A DNA stretch of 28,111 nucleotides from Gryganskiella cystojenkinii (taxonomy: Eukaryota; Mortierellomycota; Mortierellomycetes; Mortierellales; Mortierellaceae), in assembly GCA_015852425.1 (NCBI GenBank), contig JAAAIG010000504.1, positions 1 to 28,111 on the forward strand, given 5' to 3'. This document shows, piece by piece, positions 1 through 7,892 of this stretch. Both the position numbers and the translations under genes were made by a program. The stretch's first letter is position 1. Every line of letters starts with the position of its first letter. The notes under the pieces were generated by a model, which worked only from the letters and a program-made list of their open reading frames with translations, was not told the DNA's origin and did no database searches.

Positions 1-359
1 CCAATACGCACATGGAATTATTCCTTTTTATTTTGGTGATCCAATTATCTAAGTATTAATACCTGAAATTGCACTATCTGGATTTTTTCTTCATGGTCGT
101 TCATTGTGGTTATGGGTCATGCATGTTTCATGTGCCAAGTCTCTGTCTCCTTTCTTCTCCTAAGGCTGATTCCCCAGAATAAAGATTCTCCCATTCTTGA
201 AACAGTTGTTCTATTTCTTGAACCGGCTGGTCCTCTCCTGAACAACATGCTCCTTGAAATGAATGGTTGGATGTAAAGGTAATATGAGCTCATGGCGACT
301 TCAAAATTGCTTGGATTTCCACCGAAGCTTGGTAAGTGTAGTAGGGAGGTGCAAACGGA
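1..359. other. intergenic, no gene supported
   Basis: I see no convincing coding frame here. Short ORFs on both strands lack a domain, a signal peptide or a splice structure. An ATG at 292 is followed after 13 codons by a GTAAGT donor-like site, but no matching acceptor with a coding exon follows, so I do not call a gene. Confidence 0.5.
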
Positions 360-667
360 TATCTTTAGCATAAGCGTCTGCACTGCCTTACCACTTTGCC
401 TCTCGCTACTTCGCCCTTGCCACTTCGCCTCTTGCTACTTCGCCCGCCTCTTGTACTTTGCCTATTACTACTATCGCCCTCTTTATTCACTATATAAAGC
501 ACACCACCTCACATATAGTTCCTTACGCACTATCCTCCTCAATAAATTACCCTTATCATTTCCTGTTGCACTGTTAGCAAAGTCTCTTGACCCCCGACCT
601 CTCCCTGGACCCCCTGAACCCCATTGATCTTCCCTGAACACCTTGAACACCCTGAACCCCATCCATC
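360..667 (+). mobile_element. possible LTR/leader region of a degraded Ty3-type element
   Basis: This pyrimidine-rich stretch lies directly upstream of the gag relic. It has degenerate short repeats of the type CTACTTCGCC, a TATA box (ACTATATAAAGC near 490) and an AATAAA about 50 nt later, near 540. That TATA-then-poly(A)-signal layout is what an LTR promoter and R region look like, and the solo LTR at 1280-1462 has the same arrangement, although the two sequences are not obviously alike. It is followed by CCCTGAAC-type repeats up to the gag ATG. I could not fix LTR borders or a primer-binding site, so this is an inferred element part. Confidence 0.35.
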
Positions 668-1179
668 ATGGCCACCACCGACAACGAAAATGAAATTGCG
701 GGCACCCTTGCGCAAGTCCTGAAACCTCAGAAGCCAGCTCCCTACACTGGCGCCAACGATGCCGACTTCTGCCTTAACTTTGCTGACAGCTACGAAGAAT
801 ACTTTACCATCGTCGAACTCAAGGAACCCAAGTGATTGCCTTATGCCGTCCTTACTCTTGAAGGTGAAGAAACTCCTGGTGGCGCTCCTCTAAGCTTGAC
901 CACAAGACTCTCTCCTGGAAGGACTTCCGATAGTTCCGAACAAAGTTCCTCGCCTGATTCACACCACCTGACGCTGCTCATACCGCTCGCGCCCTCCTGA
1001 CCACCATGACCCAGAGTAACCGCTCAGTTGCCGCGTACACATCTTCTTTCCTCTCATGCCAGTGACTTATCCCAAACTTGGATGACGGCACAGCCCTCTT
1101 TGAGTATCTCCGTGGCCTTGAACAAACCACTGCCACCCAGGTGCGCCTGCGCCAACCCGAGGGCGTCGACACGGCCTTG
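668..1179 (+). pseudogene. Ty3/gypsy-type Gag relic, broken
   Basis: An ATG at 668 opens 55 codons resembling the N-terminus of fungal Ty3-type Gag (QKPAPYTGANDADFCLNF, then YEEYFTIVELKEP), followed by TGA at 833. Gag-like sequence resumes after the stop (LPYAVLTLEG), changes frame between about 860 and 890, and continues with WKDF, FTPPDAAHTAR and RSVAAYTSSFLS interrupted by further stops. It ends with a well-kept block, LIPNLDDGTALFEYLRGLE then TATQVRLRQPEGVDTA. Similarity stops near 1179 at a T/C-rich tract. At least three nonsense codons and one frameshift make it nonfunctional. The family call rests on recognition of the retrotransposon gag pattern, not on a search. Confidence 0.7.
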
Positions 1180-1274
1180 ATTTTTCCTTATTTTTCTTAT
1201 TACCTTCTCTCTTTCTCTCTTTGCTCTAAATCCTCCCCCCCCCCCTCCATTTTTTTTTGCCTTCTTACTTCCTG

Positions 1275-1467
1275 GACGCTGTTATGTACGCGCACAACAT
1301 CTGTAAGAAGTTTAGCAGGTGCCAGTCGCAGTAGCTGCATGTTTACTCATGTGAAAAGAGGGTATATAAACTAGACAGACTTCATAAATAAAGAAGTAGT
1401 TTCTGTCCAGCTCACACACACGCACACCCTCTCTGTTCTATATTCTTTATGTTGACACAACGGACGC
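1275..1467 (+). mobile_element. solo LTR (1280-1462) with 5-bp target duplication
   Basis: The 183-bp unit begins TGTTATGT and ends ACACAACG, whose complement CGTTGTGT pairs at 6 of 8 positions with the start. GACGC flanks it on both sides (1275-1279 and 1463-1467); the shared word is GGACGC. Inside are a TATA box (GGTATATAAA, 1361-1370) and AATAAA (1387-1392), giving a U3-R-U5 order on the plus strand. A 5-bp duplication and these termini fit a Ty3-type LTR left by recombination between two LTRs. It is in the same orientation as the gag relic upstream, but no internal region joins them, so they may be separate insertions. Confidence 0.65.
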
Positions 1468-1670
1468 CTTTTCTTTTTTTCTTCCGTTGGTCTTTTCCTA
1501 TCTCTTACCTTTCTCTTTTATAGGCAGACAATCATCACATATTCCATTCCAGCATGAAGAAAGCAAATAAAATGTCGAATTTATGAAATCATTATTGATC
1601 CATTTATGTCAAAAACTGGTCAGCGTAATGCGATCAGGTTCTCATCCTTCTTTAGCGTATTAAGTGAACT

Positions 1671-2068
1671 CTATATAAGCCTGTTGTTGAATATCAATAT
1701 TATGGAATAGTTAACTACTGCTTTGGAGGATGCTCCCTTCCTAGGAGTGCTGACGATGCCCTCCTTTCCATTAACGCCGAGGATGCCGCCAGCTATGGTC
1801 ATAAGTCCCGCGTCCAGATCCTCTATATCGGCATACGTCTTGGCTATACCGTATTTTCTAAGGATACCCTCAGCTATACAGTAGCAAGCAGTGCAGAAAG
1901 GCCCGGCCCCAATGGCCCCCCGTTCGCCACCTTTATATCCTCATCCGGACCACTCTTGAGCAGGTCGCTTATGATATCCAGTCCCAACGGGACTGGAGCT
2001 GCGATTGCGATAGTTGCGGCAACACCGAGAGTGATAGGCAAGGGAGCAATCAGGGTTCGGAAATGCAT
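1671..2068 (-). CDS. small secreted protein, frameshifted at a C6 run
   Basis: From the ATG at 2068 the minus strand encodes a signal-peptide-like N-terminus (MHFRTLIAPLPITLGVAATIAIAAP) and reads to a TAG after 64 codons. One frame over, coding-looking sequence continues without a stop to 1671: GAGPFCTACYCIAEGIL, RKYGIAKTYADIEDLDAGL, TIAGGILGVNGKEGIVSTPR. The switch maps to a six-base homopolymer (C6 on plus, 1916-1921); one more base would give a continuous frame of 132 residues. A TATA box on the minus strand (TATAAAAG, 2143-2150) lies about 75 nt upstream. I do not recognise the family. The break may be a real null allele, an assembly error or, less likely, a 55-nt intron starting with a weak GTGGCG donor. 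Confidence 0.55.
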
Positions 2069-2142
2069 TATGGATTTTGGATAGTTATTGTAAATGCTTC
2101 AAGGGTGATTGGTGAGTCTAAAGTCTTGATCTGGGTGCGGAC

Positions 2143-2150
2143 CTTTTATA
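2143..2150 (-). promoter_or_regulatory. TATA box for the 1671-2068 gene
   Basis: TATAAAAG on the minus strand, 75 nt before the ATG at 2068, at a normal distance for a short 5' leader. Confidence 0.5.
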
Positions 2151-2744
2151 TCTGCAAGGAAGGTTGAAATTGTAATGGGGAACTCAAATTGACAAGAGAG
2201 AGGAGTATTGTATGAGGTTGACCTGGAGAGCAATGAATGAGAACTATGTCACGTTTAGTACTACTCATATTCCCCTAGATTATCTGTTGTCACATTGCCC
2301 TCAATTTTCTGTTCTCACATTGCCCTTGATTTTCTGGGGGTATCAAGGGCAGAGAGAGAAGATATCTAGAAAACAAGGGCAGAAAAAGAAAAAAAGGGAG
2401 CAGAGAAAAAGGGAAAGCAAAAAACTGTCACATAGTAGTTCGGCAGAACTAGGTATGATACCCGTTGTACATGTACGTGGGTCTCAAGTCAACTATAGAC
2501 TTCTGAGAGACTTGAGAGCAAGAGAAGCTGGTAGCGGTTAATCCATGCGCACAAGTGTGTCATGTAAGAGACACATCAACTTACTTTGGCAGCCAAGCGT
2601 TCAAAGTGACACTCACTTTTGATCCTTTGATGTCAGATCTTTCTCTTTCGTCCATTAAAATTCCAGGGATGAGAGAAAATAAGTATCAGTGATGGGAAAA
2701 TTAAAGGATTAAAAAAATTAGGAACAATGCCAGAGGTATCAGGG
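2151..2744. other. intergenic, contains a hairpin, no gene supported
   Basis: The longest ORF (plus, 2212-2541) is low-complexity Lys/Arg/Glu and starts at an arbitrary codon; I do not accept it. The stretch holds a perfect 10-bp stem (TGCCCTTGAT at 2321-2330 with its complement at 2342-2351) and several dispersed copies of the word AAGGGCA on both strands. Nothing else is supported. Confidence 0.5.
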
Positions 2745-3132
2745 GACAGCACCAATGGACAACATCAAAGAGCAACATCAAAATACAACACCAAAGAGCA
2801 AAGTCAAAATACAGTACGAAAGGGCAGCATCAAGGGAGAACATCAATGGACAACAACAAAGAACGACATCAAGGGACAACATCAAGGGACAACACCAATG
2901 AGAAACATCAAAATACAATATCAATGGAGAGCACCAAAGGGCGATATCAAGGGACAACATCAAGGGACAACATCAAGGGACAACATCAAGGGACAGCATC
3001 AAGGGACAACATCAAGGGAAAACATTAACATCTAGGGAAAACACCATAGGGCAACATCGACAACACCAGTGGACAGCATTAAGGCACACGGAGAGGGATA
3101 ACGCGAAGGAAAAGCGCCAAAGGACAACATAA
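2745..3132. repeat. 13-bp minisatellite, about 29 degenerate copies
   Basis: Consecutive 13-nt units of the form GACAACATCAAGG run across this stretch. They are nearly identical between about 2951 and 3020 and increasingly diverged towards both ends (GACAACACCAATG, TACAACACCAAAG and similar), with a few indels near 3030-3090. Because 13 is not a multiple of 3, all frames give short repetitive open frames on both strands, which explains the apparent ORFs here. It abuts the 3' end of the integrase relic. Confidence 0.9.
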
Positions 3133-3144
3133 ATAGTCAACAGC

Positions 3145-4051
3145 ACACACAATGCAACATGTGTTTAAGGTTTGGATCGCGCGTTCGGACTGACCGTCGG
3201 TTTGGGGGTGGAAAGTGGTCGAGATGGCGAATTTTGTCTCCATGAGCCGGTGGAGGTGTGTCCAGAAGTTGCTAGTAAATTTGGTGTCGCGGTCAGAGAC
3301 GATGGAGGTTGGCATCCCGTGGTGGGGAAAGACGGTGTTGAGGAAGGTAGAGGCGACGTTGAAGGCAGTGTCCTTGGATCGAGAAGCAGCAAATGGACTT
3401 GCTTGTAGAGTCGGTCCAAAGACTGTGGTACCCTGAGCTGTGCATTGAAAAGGTCCGACAAAGTCCAAGGAGATCCATTCCCAGTTTTGGCTTGTTGTAG
3501 GCAGGGGTTGGAGTAAGCCCACAGGAGGCAGGCGACTGGGTTTGTTTCGTTGGCAACTCTCGCATGTGGCGACGTATTCGCGGGTCTCCTTGGCCATCCT
3601 TGGCCAGGAAACAGTGCGACGAAAAACATCAGTATCAAGATAAGGTCTATACTATGAGAACAACACACTACCTTAGATCATTACATTAATATGCACTAGA
3701 GGGCACCAGGCAGCCGTCAGAGTACCTCTTCGCCTGCAACAAATAGACTTAAATACCACGTAGATTCCTTTTGAAAATAACAGCTCCTTTCCACCATCAA
3801 CTGCCTTGTGCTCTTACAACATCATAGGTCTTGTCAAATCCGAGGTGGCTTGCAATGACAGCATCATGAGCATCATTATGAAGAGAAGGACGAAGGCCAG
3901 CTTTCTGTGGAATACAGAGATTGGTGTTGTTGCGTTTGGTAACAAAAAGCAAGTCATCCAGAACAGAGTAGCGATCCGGACAACTACCCTCAAGGCAGCT
4001 TTTGTAGATTGGGCCGAGTTGAGATCCTCTGAATACCCATCTGAAGTGCAT
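3145..4051 (-). pseudogene. Ty3/gypsy-type integrase relic, truncated and interrupted
   Basis: On the minus strand the first part (about 4051-3818) reads DRYSVLDDLL, LCIPQKAGLRPSLHNDAHD and ASHLGFDKTYDV, the histidine half of an H2C2 zinc-binding domain. After a 186-bp insert the second part resumes FRRTVSWPRMAKETREYV, CESCQRNKPS (the cysteine half) and the DDE core: WISLDFVGPF, TSIVSDRDTKF and FHPQTDGQSERAIQTL. The catalytic D-D-E residues are present and the last two are 35 residues apart, the canonical spacing. A patch around 3391-3420 reads sensibly (DRLYKQVH) only in the neighbouring frame, so two compensating indels are likely. No reverse transcriptase, RNase H or LTRs are seen, and it ends at the minisatellite. 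It is an inactive fragment. Confidence 0.8.
3625..3824. mobile_element. 186-bp insert in the integrase relic, flanked by 7-bp direct repeats
   Basis: AACATCA occurs at 3625-3631 and 3818-3824, exactly bounding the non-integrase DNA. Removing the insert (3632-3817) and one repeat restores the expected run KTYDVFRRTVSWPRM. The insert has no clear terminal inverted repeats and no coding capacity; it contains a TATTTAAG-like word on the minus strand. Class unknown: a small nonautonomous element or short solo LTR are both possible. Confidence 0.55.
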
Positions 4052-4138
4052 GCAAATAAGAATCGGTGGGGACGAGAGTTCGAGGGTGTGCCTTTATACA
4101 GATCAAACTACCGTCACAGTTATAGGAAGTAAACTTAC

Positions 4139-4628
4139 CACTGCCAGTACGTGATGGCAAATAGTCTTGAGCCTTACTTAAGAACAAGCGCACAGTTGCA
4201 GCAGCACCCACTTCCTTGATTTGTTGAGAAGCATCGCCATTCAATCTGCGTAAGAGTTGGCGTGCGGTCGCAGCTGCATCCGCTTCCTTTCTTCTCTGAG
4301 GTTTGTAGATGCTAGTCAGAAGTCCCACGAGAAAACCAACAGGAGAGCTTTTGTTGTTGCTGCCGTCCTCAGAGTTGTTATCGGCGTTGATTGAATTCTC
4401 GATAGGATTCGGAGTGGTGCCTTTTTTGGCAGCGGCGATCTCCTCGACAGAGTAGATAGGGGGTGAGAATTGTTTTTTTTTTGCCCTCGTCGAGGTTATT
4501 GGCTGATACGCTTTCGAGATACCGACCAGCAACCTGTTGACAAGTACATTTCGTTTTTGAAGCAACACAGCGCGCTGATTTTTTGTGTGTTTACGCCTTG
4601 GATTAGCTCGTACGAGAACAAAAATCAT
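4139..4628 (-). CDS. unrecognised ORF, probable first exon ending at a GTAAGT donor
   Basis: The ATG at 4628 opens about 163 codons that look coding: a basic N-terminus, then SPPIYSVEEIAAAKKGTTPN, an Asn/Ser-rich acidic linker (NNSEDGSNNKSSP) and two similar Ala-rich helices (EADAAATARQLLRRLNGD and IKEVGAAATVRLFLSKAQ). At 4138 the minus strand has GTAAGT directly after ...GSG, a strong donor in phase 1; codons beyond it lose this character. The next exon should lie below 4130, but that DNA is the integrase relic, so the rest of the gene may be lost or lie beyond the element. I do not recognise the family and assign no function. A second intron near the N-terminus (GTAAAC...CAACAG) is possible. 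Confidence 0.4.
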
Positions 4629-4639
4629 TCGTGGCTCTT

Positions 4640-5180
4640 GGATATTTTTTTCTAGATATAGGTCTCTATCGTGTCGTGTACCCTGTTATAAAACGCGGAA
4701 ACGCAGCAACCTAGCATACCAAACGCCGAAACATAAGAAGGGTTTGGTCGTGATCCCACCCCGAATTCTACGTCGGACTGACGTCCTGTGTATCTGTGGT
4801 GATGACATGGTGTTGGATGTTTTTAAAAATTAAGACTGTGTGTTGTATCTGTGGGGTCGCCTAAGAAGACCTAACCGTTACATCTGTTGTCCATCATTCT
4901 TACTATCCAAGAATCTCTAACAGCAGCAAAGAGCTTGGAACAAAGTGTTCTGCGAGCGAATCCGATGGAACAGCGGTGGTTAAGCACTCGAAACGGAATT
5001 ATCGTCGCCACGATGATGATGTGAGAGACTGTAAAAGTAGGATTGACAACAACAGGAATAATGTTCTAAGATATTATATGTGCAGTATGGAATGAATGGG
5101 AAAAGGGCAACAATGAACAGAATTCTACTGTTTTGGTATTTATAATACTGAAGGGGCGTGATTGCCTGTACTTGTGTGTT
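4640..5180. other. intergenic, no gene supported
   Basis: No frame shows a domain, signal peptide or convincing splice pattern. A TATAAAA word on the plus strand near 4686 and TATTTATAAT near 5135 are AT-rich promoter-like words without an associated coding start. The stretch separates two minus-strand genes and would hold the promoter of the upstream exon at 4628. Confidence 0.4.
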
Positions 5181-5429
5181 CTAGTTTAACAACGGCGCAC
5201 CGCACAAAATCGAACCCTGTTTTTGAGGATTGTCATAACAGACGGATCCTGCTTCGCAACTCATTATTACCCAGACTCCTGACCAAGAGTCACACGCCAG
5301 ATAGGTTGAGCTTACACCCTCTATTCCATTTGGACACATTGCTTGATTGCCAGCGCACCGCGGCTTCGCGAAGACTCGAGCCACGAGGCTGAGTAGCAGA
5401 AAATTTAAGGCGTATAGGTATACTCCCAT
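5181..5429 (-). CDS. small secreted six-cysteine protein, CBM19-like
   Basis: This 82-residue single-exon protein has a signal peptide (MGVYLYALNFLLLSLVARVFA) and a mature part with six cysteines at 25, 32, 46, 58, 64 and 76. The pattern CAGNQAMC, then SSTYLACDSWSGVWVIMSC, then EAGSVCYD and ILCG resembles the chitin-binding module family 19 (PF03427), whose members have a short TC..G..F..C..G.WV...C..GTVC layout, usually attached to chitinases. Here the module stands alone, so the protein could bind chitin or cell walls outside the cell rather than cut it. The start is the only in-frame ATG near the TATA element at 5493-5500. The family call is from pattern recognition; another cysteine-rich effector family remains possible. 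Confidence 0.65.
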   Translation of the reverse strand: MGVYLYALNFLLLSLVARVFAKPRCAGNQAMCPNGIEGVSSTYLACDSWSGVWVIMSCEAGSVCYDNPQKQGSILCGAPLLN

Positions 5430-5492
5430 TTTGTATCCTAAACAGCAAGTTTAAAAGGCGAATGGGCGAATGAATATCATATTGAGGAGCAC

Positions 5493-5502
5493 GCTATATA
5501 AG
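5493..5502 (-). promoter_or_regulatory. TATA element upstream of the CBM19-like gene
   Basis: GCTATATAAG is near-palindromic, giving TATATAGC on the minus strand about 64 nt before the ATG at 5429. It could in principle serve either strand. Confidence 0.45.
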
Positions 5503-6626
5503 GTTTACCCTCTACTCCGTAATACATGCTCAGGGTCGTGCGAAACATATTAAATCCAGAAAGACTGAAAGACGAAAGATATTCCCTGGTACATGCATAA
5601 TATGATAAGAGAAGGAGGAAACAGTTGGTTACCTTACTTGAGGGTTGAAGTTCTTAGGATACAGTAAAGGGAAGGAGGAAGAAAGGACGTAACCTTTATA
5701 TATCGAGTGGACAACAGTGAAATGGGCAGGGTGGATCTAGGAGAAAGAAAGGTGAGGTTTAATTCCTGTGATTGCGGGCGGATATGCCTTGCACAGTCAC
5801 TAACAAGGGGCGCATGTGCGATTCTTTCTAACTATGAATAAAAAAGAAGAGAATACGCTTGTGGGGTCACCAGACGTTACAAACAGAAGGATCGCACCTG
5901 AAAAGAAAAAAATACTATCGATTGTATGTACAAAGGGCACTGAGAGAGCAAGGGGAAGCTGAGAAACACGGAGAGATGTTCAGGGACCAAACAGAGAGAT
6001 GTTCAGGGACCAAACAGAGAGATGATATGGGACGCCTTACAGGGAAATTTCAAAAAAAGGGAGCATGGAAATACAAAGGGTGTCTGGAAAGACAAATAAG
6101 TGAAAACATCAGTGATTAGGTGATACAAGACAAGCGCAGTGCCAGAGTCGCTCATGAGACAAAGACTAAGAGGAGGAACCGAGAACGAGGACGGACAAAG
6201 AGAGACAAGGAATTAGTACGTTGGTACTAAATGCGGAAATTCTCACATTTTTCGCACCTCACATTGTCTTTCCCAATGTCAAACTAGAGTCAATCTCAAC
6301 AGGGCTTCTTTCCCACTGATTTTTCCATAACGTTTTCGAGCGCTACCTTTTCTGGGGATATAGAAAAGCCAGCAGAGAGAAAACGAAGAGAAGGAAAAAG
6401 AAAGGAGAGGGAAAAAGGAAGGGATTGGAGAAGCAAGGGATTTGAAAGGGAATGTACAAAAAGAAAAGATGGCCGAAAAGATTAAGGGCAAGTGAGAAAG
6501 GAGCACGAAAAAAATCAAGGGCCAAAGGTATACAGAAGGATCGAGTACAACGATTTAGGTGTCAAGCCTCAGGTGTTAGCTTCTGATTTGTTACAACCTT
6601 CAGCGCAAAGCGCTGGTTGCCTCTTC
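5503..6626. other. intergenic, A/G-rich, no gene supported
   Basis: The plus-strand ORF at 5859-6119 is purine-rich and contains the 23-bp duplication at 5971-6016; I do not accept it. From 6360 to 6520 the plus strand is strongly A/G-rich, giving Phe/Leu/Ser-rich artefact frames on the minus strand. Two small hairpins occur just downstream of the 6627 stop codon region (CAGCG..CGCTG near 6602 and GCCACG..CGTGGC near 6632). No RNA gene was recognised. Confidence 0.5.
5971..6016. repeat. two tandem copies of a 23-bp unit
   Basis: GAGAGATGTTCAGGGACC... is repeated exactly at 5971-5993 and 5994-6016, followed by the first 8 bases of a third copy. Confidence 0.85.
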
Positions 6627-7084
6627 TTATAGTGCCACGGCTAGCGTGGCATGTTGGCGAGGTCCCAGAGTAACAAAGGTTGCTGACAGAAAGGCCAAGA
6701 GGAATAAAGCGTTTTGTCTTTGTCTTTTCTCCGAGGGGATCTGGTCTTTGTGTCTTTTTGTTGTGGATCTTCCTTGCTTTTCTTCTGTAGGTCGTGGTCG
6801 CTTTATAGGCGTGGACTTGATTGATTTGTTTTCATCACTGCTCATGGAGAAAGCACTGTCGTCCTCTGATGAAGTAGATAAATAATGGAGATCGATTGGG
6901 TCGTTGACGGGACTACCAGGAGCAGACCATGAACCGATGGTGGACACAGAGTCTACAGAGTCTGATCGGGAGCAAAGTGCAGAACTGAGGACTTCTAAGC
7001 TTGACCTTGATATGCTCGTTAACTTATTAGTATTAATAATTGCTCTTACAAATGTAATCGTAATTGAAGCGGCCTGTAACACAT
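6627..7084 (-). CDS. hypothetical serine-rich protein with C-terminal hydrophobic segment
   Basis: The model has two exons: ATG at 7084 to 7050, a 65-nt intron (7049-6985) with GTAAGA donor, a TACTAAT branch site and CCTCAG acceptor, then 6984 to the stop at 6627, giving 130 residues. Exon 2 is serine-rich and acidic (SRSDSVDSVSTIGSWSAPGS, STSSEDDSAFSMSSDENKS), then a basic nuclear-signal-like stretch (IKRPRPTEEKQGRSTTKRHK), then a hydrophobic segment (NALFLLAFLSATFVTLG) near the C-terminus. That order could suit a tail-anchored protein, but this is inference. The frame also stays open through the intron, so the exact N-terminus is uncertain. Family not recognised. Confidence 0.45.
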
Positions 7085-7158
7085 AGGTGAGTTTTCACGC
7101 TCCATGAAAGCAGTCGACGGCGGTTGCAACAGAGAGTGTTGTTGGTCTCACCTAACAT

Positions 7159-7418
7159 CTTTTTTTCTCCGTCTCCTTAAATTTATTTCCCCCCTCCGTC
7201 TCTCTGACACTCTCTTCTTTGCTGTGCTCCCTCTCCTTGACTTTTTTTCTCCGTTCTGTCTCCCTGAGTTATATTTTTTTCGCAGGGTCTTTAAAGAAAT
7301 ACGCACGCAGTGCCTCGTTGAACACCTCAAAATATTCAGCTACTGCTACGACACCTCGCCCGTCAATCTCCAGAACAATATAACAAGCCGGAATCGTGAA
7401 TTAGACAGGCTCATCTCT
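7159..7418. other. intergenic between two minus-strand genes
   Basis: The plus strand is T/C-rich (7160-7280) with an A/T-rich TATAACTC-like word on the minus strand near 7270, a possible promoter for the gene starting at 7084. The long plus-strand ORF here is antisense to the SH3 gene and is not accepted. Confidence 0.4.
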
Positions 7419-7892
7419 CTAGAGAAATTGCATGTAGTTACAGGGCACAATTCCAACCATGCCGTTTTTCTTGCGGGCCTTCCACCATTTGCCTTTGTTA
7501 TCAATAATCTCCAGAATCTCTCCTTTGTCGAATTCCAGCTCGCTGGTGTCCTCTTCGTTCCCTTCGTACGAGTACAAAGCCTTGGCCGATATAACTCCGC
7601 CATCGCCGTTTCCATCAGAGATATCATTGCCCTTTCCTCGCTCTTTCAGCAAAGAGAGATGTAAGATACCTCGCACGTGTTGATTTGCGAATGTCGAGTC
7701 GAAATTCAGCAGTATCTTATTGGTCCAATCTCTGAGTAGCCATTTTTGTACCTGGCTGATGTCTTCGTAGTGCTCAAGATCCGTTTGCTTGAACGCGACA
7801 TGGCACTTTAGACCCTCAGCGACTTCCAGAACATCGTTTGTGTCCGAATCCATATCTTTCAGCTCTTGGATGATCCTTTCAGAAAACGCCAT
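7419..7892 (-). CDS. small SH3-domain adaptor-like protein
   Basis: The single-exon gene starts at the ATG at 7892 and encodes 157 residues. Residues 103-157 form a clear SH3 domain: ALYSYE (the ALYDY motif, 105-110), ELEFDKGEILEI, KGKWWKARK with the binding tryptophan pair at 136-137, and GIVPCNYMQFL with the Pro150 and Tyr153 of the ligand groove. SH3 domains bind proline-rich peptides in signalling and cortical actin complexes. The domain most resembles those at the C-termini of Sho1/Fus1-type proteins, but no transmembrane helices precede it, so this is a soluble protein. The first 100 residues (for example HYEDISQVQKWLLRDWTNKI) are predicted helical and unrecognised. The domain call is firm; cellular role is unknown. 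Confidence 0.8.
   Translation of the reverse strand: MAFSERIIQELKDMDSDTNDVLEVAEGLKCHVAFKQTDLEHYEDISQVQKWLLRDWTNKILLNFDSTFANQHVRGILHLSLLKERGKGNDISDGNGDGGVISAKALYSYEGNEEDTSELEFDKGEILEIIDNKGKWWKARKKNGMVGIVPCNYMQFL

Noticed and set aside
2321..2351. Perfect 10-bp hairpin as a terminator or small RNA
   Set aside because: An 11-base loop and isolated location in a eukaryotic intergenic region give no support for either role; recorded only as sequence structure.
2727..3035. Open frames on both strands with Gln/Thr/Lys-rich repeats
   Set aside because: They are produced by the 13-bp minisatellite, which gives similar open frames in every phase; no start context, signal or domain.
7104..7664. 186-codon plus-strand ORF
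   Set aside because: Largely antisense to the SH3 gene, whose domain is unmistakable, and otherwise T/C-rich sequence.
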